From CANJIV01 sp046330225 (GTDB lineage: Bacteria; Actinomycetota; Thermoleophilia; Solirubrobacterales; Solirubrobacteraceae), in the NCBI GenBank assembly GCA_046330225.1, contig JAXLTD010000018.1, forward strand, positions 1 to 21,187: a stretch of 21,187 nucleotides of DNA, given 5' to 3'. The notes beneath the pieces are model-generated. The model did no database searches. It saw only the letters and a list, made by a program, of their open reading frames with translations, and was not told the origin of the DNA. The position numbers and the translations under genes were made by a program. Of the stretch, positions 7,557 to 15,547 are shown in pieces (position 1 is the first letter of the stretch; every line of letters starts with the position of its first letter).

Positions 7557-7892
7557 ATGGAGGACAAGAGCACGGAGCCGACGCGGGACGGGGGCGACGA
7601 GGCCGGCGTGGCCGGGTGGGAGCCCGGGTCCAAGCCGCCGGAAGAGCCCGCCGCCGAGACGGAGGGGACCGAGGCGGACGCGCCGGAACGTTCACGCTCC
7701 ATTCCAGGCACCCGCATCTTCGCGATCGTCGTCAGCGTGCTCGCGCTCATCGCCCTCTTCTGGATCGGCGGCGAGATCCACTACCAGGGCTGCGTCGACG
7801 CGGTGGCCGCGAAGACACAGGGCGCGAACGACAACCTCACCCGGCTCGTGCGGTCCAACGCCGTCGAGAAGTGCACCCGCTCGCCGTTCTAG
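7557..7892 (+). CDS. Small single-pass membrane protein, unknown family
   Basis: The product is a 111-residue protein with an excellent ribosome binding site (GGGAGGG at 7547-7553, before ATG at 7557). Residues 1-50 are acidic and proline/glycine-rich, with no predicted fold. Residues 54-71 (IFAIVVSVLALIALFWIG) form one transmembrane helix. The last 40 residues contain two cysteines (79 and 106) around an Asn/Gln-rich stretch and end CTRSPF. By the usual charge rule the acidic N-terminus could be on either side; if the tail is outside, the cysteines could pair. I do not recognise the family. It follows the methyltransferase by 16 bases and ends 11 bases from the convergent arabinofuranosyltransferase-like gene. 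A helper role in glycan assembly is only a guess. Confidence 0.75.
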   Translation: MEDKSTEPTRDGGDEAGVAGWEPGSKPPEEPAAETEGTEADAPERSRSIPGTRIFAIVVSVLALIALFWIGGEIHYQGCVDAVAAKTQGANDNLTRLVRSNAVEKCTRSPF

Positions 7893-7903
7893 CTGCGGGG
7901 ACA

Positions 7904-10900
7904 TCACGTCCGGGGCCGCCCGCGCCGCTCGCGTAGGCCTGCCGCGGCCGCCGACGCCCGGCGCCGGAGGACGCCGGGCCCGTCGTCCGGGGCCGGAAGC
8001 GGCGTGCGCGCAGCGCGCACCCCGTGCAGGGCGAGAGCGCAGCCCGCGCCCAGCGCGCACACGGCCGCGACTGCCAGCCAGTGGGCGCCGAGGTAGTGCT
8101 CGGCATACCCGAAGTAGAACCCGCCGAGATCCGGCGCCGGCGCGCCGACGTAGAGGACCGGCAGCACGACGCAGAGCCCGAACGCGAGCGCGAGCAGCCG
8201 CCGAGCGCTGAAGCCCACGCGGGCCAGCACGAGGGTGCCGGCCCCCAGCGCGATCCCCGCCCGGAGCGCGAAGAGGAATCCGGCGACAGCGCCGACGGCC
8301 AGCGCCACGGACACGGCGGCGGCCCACCCGAGCGTGCGCACCGGGTCGGCCGGAGGCGGCGCCCAGAGCGCCAGCCGCGGCCGGTCCGGCGCGCCCGCGC
8401 ACCAGACGCGCCGGCGAACCACGCCTGCCCCGATCAGGACGAGCAGGGCCAGGCAGCCGAGGCCGGAGACGACATAGGACCCGGTGGCGAATCGTTGCGG
8501 CGCGTAGTGGAACTCGGCGGCAACGCAGCTCGGCCCGGCTGCCCACCCGTTCGCGAACCCGTCGATCCGGATCGGGTCGCCGAGGTCCCGCTCGTGGCCC
8601 TTCGCGTCGCGGCACGCTGCCTTCCATCCGGGCGACGAGCTCGCCCCGAGCACGAGCCACGACGGTCCGGGCAGGGCCACCTTGGCGCTCGTGCGCACTC
8701 CGCTCGCGCCCGAGGCCTGCGCCAGGACGACCGGAGCCGGGGGCGCCGGGGCGGGCACGAGTGCCGGCGATGATAGGCGAAGGAAGTCGGGACGGAACAC
8801 CGTCCCCGGCGGTGCGCTCAGTGGCACGGTGCCCCGCGGGAGCGTGAGCGCCTGGCTGCGACCGCAGCCGCGAATCGCCAGCGGCCGGCCGGCATCGAGT
8901 GCGCTCAGCTCGCCCACGGGCCGGGCCCGCACGCGCGAGCCGGGCACGGCGACCGTGAGCGATCCGCACGGGGCAGTGAACGGGCCCGACCGGCGCGGCG
9001 CCGGCGGGTCGAGCCCCGGAATCTCAATCTCGCGCACCGCCACTGCACGCAGGAGGCGGCCGAACGCGGCACCCAGGGCCAGACGGGTGGAGAGCACGGT
9101 CACCCGCAAGGTTCGGCCCCGCAGCGGATCCGTGAGCACGATCGCGCCGAGCGGGCCCACGGTGCTCACGACGCTGCGGCCGCCGAGCTCGAGCCGGACG
9201 CGCTTGGGGTAGGCGTACTGCGGCCCTGCCGGGATCAGGCGGATTCGGCGGAGGGTGAACGGCCGCGGCGCGGTCACGGTGATCCACGGCCGCGGGCCGG
9301 TCTTGAGCAGATCGCCCACCCACGCCGTCGTCGCGGACCGGTCGAACGCCGACGACGCCCGATTGCGAGGCCGGCCCTCGAAGCGGCTCGACGACGCGAA
9401 GGCCCACCCTGCCGGCACGCCGCTCAGCCGGTCGAGCGCCGGATCCGGCGCCGTCGGCGACACCGTGGACCACCCGCCAACGGTGAAGCCGCGCTGCGCG
9501 GGCAGCGTGACCAGCCGCTCGAGGCCCGGCTCGGCGTCGACCATGTCGATCACGTTGTCGGCCTGCGCCGACCCGACATCGGCTCCGGCGGCGAACGGGA
9601 AGTCGGCAGTCGTGCGGCGCAGGATCACCGTCATGCCATTGCGGCTCGTGTTGTCGCCGGAAGCGGCCGCGGCGAGATCCGTCGGCAGCCGCAGCTGCTC
9701 GCGGACCGTGACGCCCGGAACGCGGATCTCGTCGAAGCCGCCACGACCGGGGAAGATGCTCGGCCCGACCTGCACGATCCGGAGCCGCAGCGTCCGCAGC
9801 GGGCGTGCGTCGACGCGGACCGTGTTCCATCCGCGGCGCAGCCGGACCGTTCGCTCCGCGCCGCCGTTCACCGACACCGCAATCCGGCGGGTGAGCCCGA
9901 GGCTGTCGGCGTGCGGATGGATCCGCACGGCCGCCACGGGCCGCGGGCGGCGCAGCGCGAACTCGAGGTAGCGCTGATCAGGGTCCTGGGCCGCGCTCAC
10001 CCAGGCCGTGTCGAGGCGGCCGTCGAACGCGGCGAACGGCCGGTGCTCGGGGAACAGCGCAAACGCGATCGACGCCGGGGCGCGGATGAAGCGCAGGCCC
10101 GAGTAGACGGCGATCGTCTGTGCCGCCGGGCCCTTGGCCGGAAAGAGGTCGTAGCTCGGCAGCTCGCCGGCGATCGGATCGCCCGGGCCGAGCGTCGGGC
10201 CCAGGTTCGCATCGGTGCGGGTACCCAGGAGGAACTGGCGGCGGTTGGAGTCCGTGAAGACCAGCTCGGCGCGGCTGCGGATCTGGGCCCGGACCTGCGC
10301 GGGCGCCAGGTCGCCGGCATAGAACAGCACCCGTTTCGGGTCCAGCGAGCCGACGGCAGCGGCGTCGGCGATCCCGGTCGCGTCGCCGTCGAGGACTGCA
10401 CCGCCGACGGGCGAGTGCACGCGCACGATGCCCGGACCCGGGCGGGCCAGCGGGATGCGCGCGATGTCGGGGACGCGCACGCCGATCGCGCCCCGGCCCG
10501 GCTCGGGCAGGTAGGTCCGGACGGCGCCGTAGGACTGCGCCGCCGGATGACCTGCGAACCCGGTTGCGAGCGTCGAGGCCACCTCGGCCTGTCCGGCCTC
10601 GCCACTCTGATTCGGATTGCCGTCAGCGGTGGCGATGACCTGCCCGACGCCGAGCAGGCGCAGCAGCGGCTCGAGCTGGCCCGGCACCAGGCGGCCCTGC
10701 TGGATGAGGTCGTCGACGGCGCCCTGCAGCTCGCTGGCCGCGGGATCCGCGTAGCGGACCACGGCCCGGGACAGCACGGGCCGGCGGCTGATCGCGGGCG
10801 CGATCGTGTCGACCGTGTCGCCCCAGCGGTACCGGCCGAAGAGCTGGCCCGGGATCGTCATGAGCCGGTATCCGGGCGGGGTGGTCCGGTCGGCGTCCGC

Positions 10901-12343
10901 GATCGCGGTCCTCCAGTACTCGGGAATGCGGTAGGCGAAGCGGGCATCGAGCATCTGGCCCGTGAACACCGGCAGGGCATAGAGGATCGGCACGGCCGCG
11001 AGCGCCGCGAGCGCCCAGACCGGAACCGTGCGCTTGCCGACGACGAGGCGGCCAGCCCGCACGTGGGCGAGCATTGCGGCGGCGGCCACGCCGGACAGGC
11101 AGGCGAAGGCGAGCGCGAGCGACGGCGCCGCCTTGTAGGTCGTCCGCAGGAACTGGAGCGCGCTGACGTTCTCGTAGATCCACGTGAGGAGGTCGTTGAG
11201 CGGCTTGCCAGGCGGAAACCCGATGGCCATCACCGTCGCGGTGACGGCCGCGAGCATCCCGAAGTACGGTCCGTAGGACCAGCCCCGGCGCAGGCGCAGC
11301 GCGAGCACGGCAGCGACCGGGATCAGCAGCGTGGCGACCACCACGGCGTAGTCGAAGAGGTAGGTCGGGGCCACCGACACGAACGGGGTCGGCGTGCCGC
11401 GGAAGCCCGAGCCGACGTACACGATCCAGTAGCCGAGCAGCCGCAGCGACTCGGACATGCTCGTCGTCGCCCACACCGTGCGAGGCTGTTCGAGGAACGC
11501 GAGGAAGTCGGCCCCGTAGCGGGCCTGCAGGAGGACGGGGATGATCCACCACAGCGAGGCGACCGTCGCACACACGAGCGTGCGCCATCCGAACGAGAGG
11601 ACGTCGGCGAGCCGGCAGCCGCGCCCGGCCACCTCGTAGAGCGCCAGGCCCGCCGCCGGCAGCACGATCCACGGGAGCAGTGCCGCGTTCACTCCCCCGC
11701 CGGCGCAGGCGAGCACGAGGCCGAAGACCGCCGGCCAGTGCCAGGACCGGGCCGACGCGAGGCCGCGATGGGTGGCGACGAGCAGCCAGGGCAGGCAGAC
11801 GTAGGCCAGCAGCGCCACCGTCGCCCGCCCGGCGAACACGACGACATAGGGGTTGAACGCGAACACGACCGCGGCCACGAGGTGCGCGAGGCCCCGCGGT
11901 CGGCCATAGAGCGCGTCCATCAGCCGGATCGCCCCCCACGCGGCGAGCGCGAGGAGCAGGCCGAGCCACAGCCGCTGGGCGATCCACATCGGGATTCCGG
12001 CGGCCTGCGCCAGGGCAAACCACGGCCCCATCGGGAAGAGGTACCCGACGAACTGGCCGCTCTGGAGGTGCCCTAGGTCCCCCGTCGAGCTCCAGAGGTC
12101 GGCGGCCCGGGTCAGGAACAGGCCAGGATCTGCCGACAGCTCGATTCTCGAGTCGGTGACCGTCCGGCCCGGAAGCTGGACGAACGCCACCACGAACGAG
12201 ACGGCGGCCAGCAGGAGCGGCATTCCCGGGCCCTCGCGGAGCGCGCGGGACCACGGCGCCCCGGCCGCCAGCGGCGCGGGCACCCCGGCCGCGTCGGGCT
12301 CCGCCTGTGCGGCGGGACCGCTCAGTGCCGCTCCGTTCGCCAC
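7904..12343 (-). CDS. AftD-like alpha-(1->3)-arabinofuranosyltransferase (DUF3367, GT-C)
   Basis: The product has 1479 residues, close to the roughly 1400 of mycobacterial AftD. The N-terminal half (about 40-560) is a GT-C membrane domain. The first outer loop carries TDSRIELSADPGLFL (D64, E68, D72), matching the DTKLDL-type acidic loop of DUF3367 proteins. GYLFPMGPWF and MWIAQRLWLGLL follow, also family-like. The soluble part holds two discoidin-like (F5/8 type C or CBM) beta domains: one near residues 745-880 (FAAFDGRLDTAWVS) and one near 975-1110 (SSAFDRSATTAWVGD). Several helices close the protein after about residue 1285. Such enzymes use polyprenyl-phosphate-arabinose on the outer face of the membrane. 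Arabinose specificity here is inferred by family, not proven. The start is a GTG at 12343 with GAGGT overlapping the upstream stop; the upstream GT39-like gene ends 13 bases before it, so they form one operon. The stop is 11 bases from the convergent small membrane-protein gene. Confidence 0.85.
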   Translation of the reverse strand: MANGAALSGPAAQAEPDAAGVPAPLAAGAPWSRALREGPGMPLLLAAVSFVVAFVQLPGRTVTDSRIELSADPGLFLTRAADLWSSTGDLGHLQSGQFVGYLFPMGPWFALAQAAGIPMWIAQRLWLGLLLALAAWGAIRLMDALYGRPRGLAHLVAAVVFAFNPYVVVFAGRATVALLAYVCLPWLLVATHRGLASARSWHWPAVFGLVLACAGGGVNAALLPWIVLPAAGLALYEVAGRGCRLADVLSFGWRTLVCATVASLWWIIPVLLQARYGADFLAFLEQPRTVWATTSMSESLRLLGYWIVYVGSGFRGTPTPFVSVAPTYLFDYAVVVATLLIPVAAVLALRLRRGWSYGPYFGMLAAVTATVMAIGFPPGKPLNDLLTWIYENVSALQFLRTTYKAAPSLALAFACLSGVAAAAMLAHVRAGRLVVGKRTVPVWALAALAAVPILYALPVFTGQMLDARFAYRIPEYWRTAIADADRTTPPGYRLMTIPGQLFGRYRWGDTVDTIAPAISRRPVLSRAVVRYADPAASELQGAVDDLIQQGRLVPGQLEPLLRLLGVGQVIATADGNPNQSGEAGQAEVASTLATGFAGHPAAQSYGAVRTYLPEPGRGAIGVRVPDIARIPLARPGPGIVRVHSPVGGAVLDGDATGIADAAAVGSLDPKRVLFYAGDLAPAQVRAQIRSRAELVFTDSNRRQFLLGTRTDANLGPTLGPGDPIAGELPSYDLFPAKGPAAQTIAVYSGLRFIRAPASIAFALFPEHRPFAAFDGRLDTAWVSAAQDPDQRYLEFALRRPRPVAAVRIHPHADSLGLTRRIAVSVNGGAERTVRLRRGWNTVRVDARPLRTLRLRIVQVGPSIFPGRGGFDEIRVPGVTVREQLRLPTDLAAAASGDNTSRNGMTVILRRTTADFPFAAGADVGSAQADNVIDMVDAEPGLERLVTLPAQRGFTVGGWSTVSPTAPDPALDRLSGVPAGWAFASSSRFEGRPRNRASSAFDRSATTAWVGDLLKTGPRPWITVTAPRPFTLRRIRLIPAGPQYAYPKRVRLELGGRSVVSTVGPLGAIVLTDPLRGRTLRVTVLSTRLALGAAFGRLLRAVAVREIEIPGLDPPAPRRSGPFTAPCGSLTVAVPGSRVRARPVGELSALDAGRPLAIRGCGRSQALTLPRGTVPLSAPPGTVFRPDFLRLSSPALVPAPAPPAPVVLAQASGASGVRTSAKVALPGPSWLVLGASSSPGWKAACRDAKGHERDLGDPIRIDGFANGWAAGPSCVAAEFHYAPQRFATGSYVVSGLGCLALLVLIGAGVVRRRVWCAGAPDRPRLALWAPPPADPVRTLGWAAAVSVALAVGAVAGFLFALRAGIALGAGTLVLARVGFSARRLLALAFGLCVVLPVLYVGAPAPDLGGFYFGYAEHYLGAHWLAVAAVCALGAGCALALHGVRAARTPLPAPDDGPGVLRRRASAAAAGLRERRGRPRT
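7956..7979. terminator. Possible hairpin near the convergent gene ends
   Basis: GCCCGGCG at 7956-7963 and CGCCGGGC at 7972-7979 are perfect reverse complements around an eight-base loop. The hairpin lies about 65 bases past the stop of the plus-strand small membrane-protein gene and inside the 3' end of the minus-strand AftD-like gene. No T-run follows on either side, so it would be a non-canonical terminator at best. Confidence 0.25.
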
Positions 12344-12356
12344 GCGACCCGGGACC

Positions 12357-13685
12357 TCAGCCGGCGCGCGCGGCCACGCGAACCCGATCCCGGAGTTCCC
12401 AGATCTTGACGGCGAGCGGCGCCGCGACCAGCAGCATCAGCGCTTCGAGCGGGACGCGGTAGCGGAAGTTGCCGTAGAGCACGATCGAATAGAGGAACAC
12501 CAGCACCCCGATGTAGATGAGGGCGCCTCGGAGGACGGCGTTGCCAAGCAGCCTGCGGCCAAAGACCAGGAGCGAGCCGATGAAGAGCGTGAGCAGCGAG
12601 TAGTAGGCGAAGTCGGCGAGGACGTCGAGGCTGTTGCGCACGGGCTTGGAGATCGGCGGGTTCAGCGGGCCCGGGACCACCCACACGCCGATGGCCAGGC
12701 CGTCGCCCTGGTTGAGCGACAGGAACCGCGCCGGGATGAGGCCGAGCTCGTCGAGCGGGTGGTGCAGCGCCCACGAGATGGCCTCCTTGCGCAGGAGCTT
12801 CGACTGCTCGACTTCGCGCTTGGCTCCCGAGTACTTCTGCACGGGGGCCAGCACCTGGGGCGTCGCGTACGTCGCTGCCCCGTTCGCGCGGGGATTGTGG
12901 CCCGAGTAGAACGTGTCGCCGGCGTTGGTTGACACGGGGATGAACGACCCCATCACCGAGGCGTTGCGGATCGTCCACGGCACGACCACCAGCACCATCG
13001 CACCGACCAGGATGGCCGCGTACTTCGCCAGCGTGCGCCGGTCGAGCAGGTTCCACCACATCGCCAGCGGCAGGACAAGGAGCAGCGGGCCCTCCCCGCG
13101 GGAGAGCGCGGCGATGCCGATGGCGAGCCCCATGACCAGCGCGGTCCGGGCGCTCGGCCTGAGCACGACGGCGAGCGCCACGATCCCCACGAGCGTGAAC
13201 GTGAAGAGCGTCTCGGAGAGGAGGACGTCCGTGAAGAAGATCTGGCCGGGCATCACGGCGAAGAACACGCCGGCGAAGCGGGCCTCGCGCTGACCCAGCG
13301 CGCGCCGGGCGACGAAGAACAGGAGCGGGACCGTCACCGCGCCCACGAGCACGTTGAACAGCTCGCCGTACTGCGGGTCGTTGCCGAAGACCCGGTAGAC
13401 GAGCGACAGCACGAACGGGTAGACCGGGGGCCACTGCGCGGTCGGCGCACCCGAGATCGAGCTGAACCCGTCCCCGTTGGCGAGATTCGTCGCGATCCCG
13501 TGGTAGAAGGCCGGGTCCGATGTCGGGAACTGGTCCCGCTGGACGGCGAGCACGAAGATCAGCCGCAGCACGAACGCCACGCCGAACAGCCAGACCATCC
13601 AGCGCGTGTCGACCGACCACCGCGAGCGGTCAGCGCGGGCGGTGTCGTCGGCGGTCGGCCGGGCGGATGCGTTCGAGACGGACAT
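12357..13685 (-). CDS. GT39-like (ArnT/PMT-type) membrane glycosyltransferase
   Basis: The product has 442 residues. After a 27-residue polar leader, the first helix (WMVWLFGVAFVLRLIFVL) leads to the outer loop TSDPAFYHGIATNLANGDGF, with the acidic residue (D57) expected for GT-C enzymes of the ArnT/PMT group. QWPPVYPFVL (84-93) is the typical PPxYP element, and VLLSETLFTF is the common SE helix of these proteins. The rest is a series of hydrophobic helices with an outer loop rich in Ser and Asn. Such enzymes transfer a sugar from a polyprenyl phosphate on the outer membrane face. Start ATG at 13685; it precedes the AftD-like gene by 13 bases and is divergent from the GT2 gene at 13900. The donor may be made by that GT2 protein, which is an inference from neighbourhood. 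Confidence 0.82.
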   Translation of the reverse strand: MSVSNASARPTADDTARADRSRWSVDTRWMVWLFGVAFVLRLIFVLAVQRDQFPTSDPAFYHGIATNLANGDGFSSISGAPTAQWPPVYPFVLSLVYRVFGNDPQYGELFNVLVGAVTVPLLFFVARRALGQREARFAGVFFAVMPGQIFFTDVLLSETLFTFTLVGIVALAVVLRPSARTALVMGLAIGIAALSRGEGPLLLVLPLAMWWNLLDRRTLAKYAAILVGAMVLVVVPWTIRNASVMGSFIPVSTNAGDTFYSGHNPRANGAATYATPQVLAPVQKYSGAKREVEQSKLLRKEAISWALHHPLDELGLIPARFLSLNQGDGLAIGVWVVPGPLNPPISKPVRNSLDVLADFAYYSLLTLFIGSLLVFGRRLLGNAVLRGALIYIGVLVFLYSIVLYGNFRYRVPLEALMLLVAAPLAVKIWELRDRVRVAARAG

Positions 13686-13899
13686 GACTACGCTGCGCGC
13701 CCCCTGTGCGCCGCACGGCTCGATGGTGTGCGTTCGCGCGGTCCCTGCGCGCCCGGCGGTCGTGCATCCGTCCTCATGCGAGCCGCGAAGGGTAGCCGCT
13801 TTGGCCGCGCCGGCCGCCGTTTGCAGCGCATTTGTCATCGTGCGCGAGCCGATCATGATTGGATGACGCGTTCCCGCGCGATTCGACGCCGGCCAGCTC
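13686..13899. promoter_or_regulatory. Divergent intergenic region with possible plus-strand promoter
   Basis: These 214 bases separate the divergent GT39-like and GT2 genes and should hold promoters for both. On the plus strand, TTGTCA (13832-13837), 16 bases, then CATGAT (13854-13859) loosely fits a -35/-10 pair, leaving a leader of about 35 bases before the GTG at 13900. The -10 matches only four of six consensus positions. I see no coding potential that continues either neighbour and no strong inverted repeat. Confidence 0.35.
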
Positions 13900-14907
13900 G
13901 TGAAGCTCATCATCCAGATTCCGTGCCTCAACGAGGCTGAGGCGCTGCCCGTCACCCTCGCGGACCTCCCGCGCCACCTCGACGGCTTCGATGCCGTCGA
14001 GTGGCTGGTGATCGACGACGGCTCCACCGACGGCACCGTCCAGGTCGCCCGCGCGCACGGCGTGGATCACATCGTCCGGCTCACCGGCAACCGCGGCCTG
14101 GCCGTCGCGTTCCAGGCGGGCGTCGACGCGGCGCTGAAGCTCGGGGCCGACGTGATCGTGAACACCGACGCCGACAACCAGTACCGCGGGTCGGACGTCG
14201 TCCGCCTCGTGGCGCCGATCCTCGCCGGCCAGGCCGACATGGTCGTCGGGGACCGGGGGGTCGCGCACAACGAGCACATGGCGCCGCGCAAGCGCCAGCT
14301 GCAGCGGCTCGGATCCTGGGTGGTCCGGCGTGCGTCGGCCACCGACGTCATGGACTCCACCTCCGGCTTTCGCGCCTACAACCGCGATGCCGCGATCCGC
14401 CTGCAGGTCGTCTCGTCGTTCACCTACACGCTCGAGACGATCATCCAGGCGGGCCGGAGCGCGATGTCCGTGGCCACCGTGCCCATCGACACGAACCCCG
14501 AGCTGCGGCCGTCGCGGCTGTTCCCCTCGATCCCGCTCTACATCCGGCGCAACGCGCTGTCGATCTTCCGCGTCTACGCGCACTATGCCCCCCTGCGCGT
14601 CTTCTGGAGCGCGGCGCTCGTGGTCGGCCTCGTGGCCGCGATCATCTGGGGCCGCTTCGCGTACTACTTCGTCTTCAGCACCGAAGGCGGGAACGGCCAC
14701 ATCCAGTCGCTGCTGCTCGGTGCCGTCCTCTTCAACGTCGCGACCGTGCTCGCTGCGCTCGGCGTGATCGGCGACCTCATCTACGCCCAGCGCACGATCT
14801 CGCAACGCACGCTCGAGGGCGTGCGGCGGACCGAGCTGGCGCTCGGGGTCGCGCCCGCGCATCTCGAGCCCGAGGAGGGCGACGAGCACGAGGTCCTGCC
14901 CGCGTGA
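13900..14907 (+). CDS. GT2 family glycosyltransferase (polyprenyl-phosphate sugar synthase type)
   Basis: The product has 335 residues. The N-terminal GT-A domain starts at once: LIIQIPCLNEAEALP, then WLVIDDGSTDGT (D39, D40) and VIVNTDADNQY (D90-D92), the metal-binding DxD. GNRGLAVAFQAGVDAAL is the usual helix after strand 3. Two hydrophobic segments near 230-250 and 268-288 anchor the C-terminus, and the last 40 residues are charged. This layout matches DPM1/ArnC-like enzymes that load a sugar onto polyprenyl phosphate. The GTG at 13900 was chosen because the family motif begins at residue 3. It is the first gene of a plus-strand operon with a methyltransferase and a flippase. It could supply donors for the GT-C enzymes across the spacer, which is inference; sugar identity is unknown. 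Confidence 0.88.
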   Translation: MKLIIQIPCLNEAEALPVTLADLPRHLDGFDAVEWLVIDDGSTDGTVQVARAHGVDHIVRLTGNRGLAVAFQAGVDAALKLGADVIVNTDADNQYRGSDVVRLVAPILAGQADMVVGDRGVAHNEHMAPRKRQLQRLGSWVVRRASATDVMDSTSGFRAYNRDAAIRLQVVSSFTYTLETIIQAGRSAMSVATVPIDTNPELRPSRLFPSIPLYIRRNALSIFRVYAHYAPLRVFWSAALVVGLVAAIIWGRFAYYFVFSTEGGNGHIQSLLLGAVLFNVATVLAALGVIGDLIYAQRTISQRTLEGVRRTELALGVAPAHLEPEEGDEHEVLPA

Positions 14908-14920
14908 GGTGCCCGGGCGG

Positions 14921-15547
14921 ATGACGACCGCAGGCGTGACGCCGGACGCCGCCACGCCCGCCGGCAACACCTACGACAAGTACGGGACGGGCAATCCGGT
15001 GGCGCGCCGGCTCATGGCGGGGTTCACGCGGACCGTCGACGGGCTGCTGGCCAGCGCCGCGCCCGCCAGCGTGCTCGACGTGGGCTGCGGCGAAGGCATT
15101 CTCACCGAGCGCTGGGCGCGGCGCTGGCCGGCCGCCGAGTTCACCGGCGTCGACCTCGACGACCCCGGGCTGCAGGCGGAGTGGGCCGGGCGCCAGCGGC
15201 CGAACCTCGCGTTCGCGGTCGCGGACGGCGCCGCGCTGCCGTATGCCGACGGCGCCTTCGACTGCGTCACGGCAATCGAGGCGCTCGAGCACGTTCCGAG
15301 CCCCGACGCCGTGCTCGCGGAGATGTGCCGCTGCGCCTCGCGCCACGTGCTGGTCTCAGTCCCCCGCGAGCCGCTGTGGCGCGCCCTCAACCTCGCCCGC
15401 GGGGCCTATTGGCGCGAGGCCGGCAACACCCCGGGCCACCTGAACCACTGGTCGCGGCGCAGCTTCGCGCGGCTGCTGGGCCGCCACGGCGAGGTCGTGG
15501 CGGTCCGGTCGCCGGCGCCGTGGACGGTCGTCCTCATCCGTGTCTGA
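14921..15547 (+). CDS. Class I SAM-dependent methyltransferase (Methyltransf_11-like)
   Basis: The product has 208 residues from the ATG at 14921; a GTG at 14909 would add four. Motif I VLDVGCGEGILTERWA begins at residue 51, FTGVDLDDPG gives the acidic end of strand 2, and GAALPYADGAFDCV with AIEALEHVPSPD are the classic Methyltransf_11 motifs. A C-terminal segment with NTPGHLNHWSRRSFARLL is seen in methyltransferases of glycan loci. It starts 13 bases after the GT2 stop and overlaps the flippase start by 8 bases, so translation is probably coupled. The likely target is a lipid-linked sugar or polyprenyl intermediate, which is inferred from context. The substrate is not readable. Confidence 0.86.
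   Translation: MTTAGVTPDAATPAGNTYDKYGTGNPVARRLMAGFTRTVDGLLASAAPASVLDVGCGEGILTERWARRWPAAEFTGVDLDDPGLQAEWAGRQRPNLAFAVADGAALPYADGAFDCVTAIEALEHVPSPDAVLAEMCRCASRHVLVSVPREPLWRALNLARGAYWREAGNTPGHLNHWSRRSFARLLGRHGEVVAVRSPAPWTVVLIRV

Noticed and set aside
9911..12076. 721-codon plus-strand frame
   Set aside because: Antisense shadow of the AftD-like gene, produced by high G+C at third codon positions.
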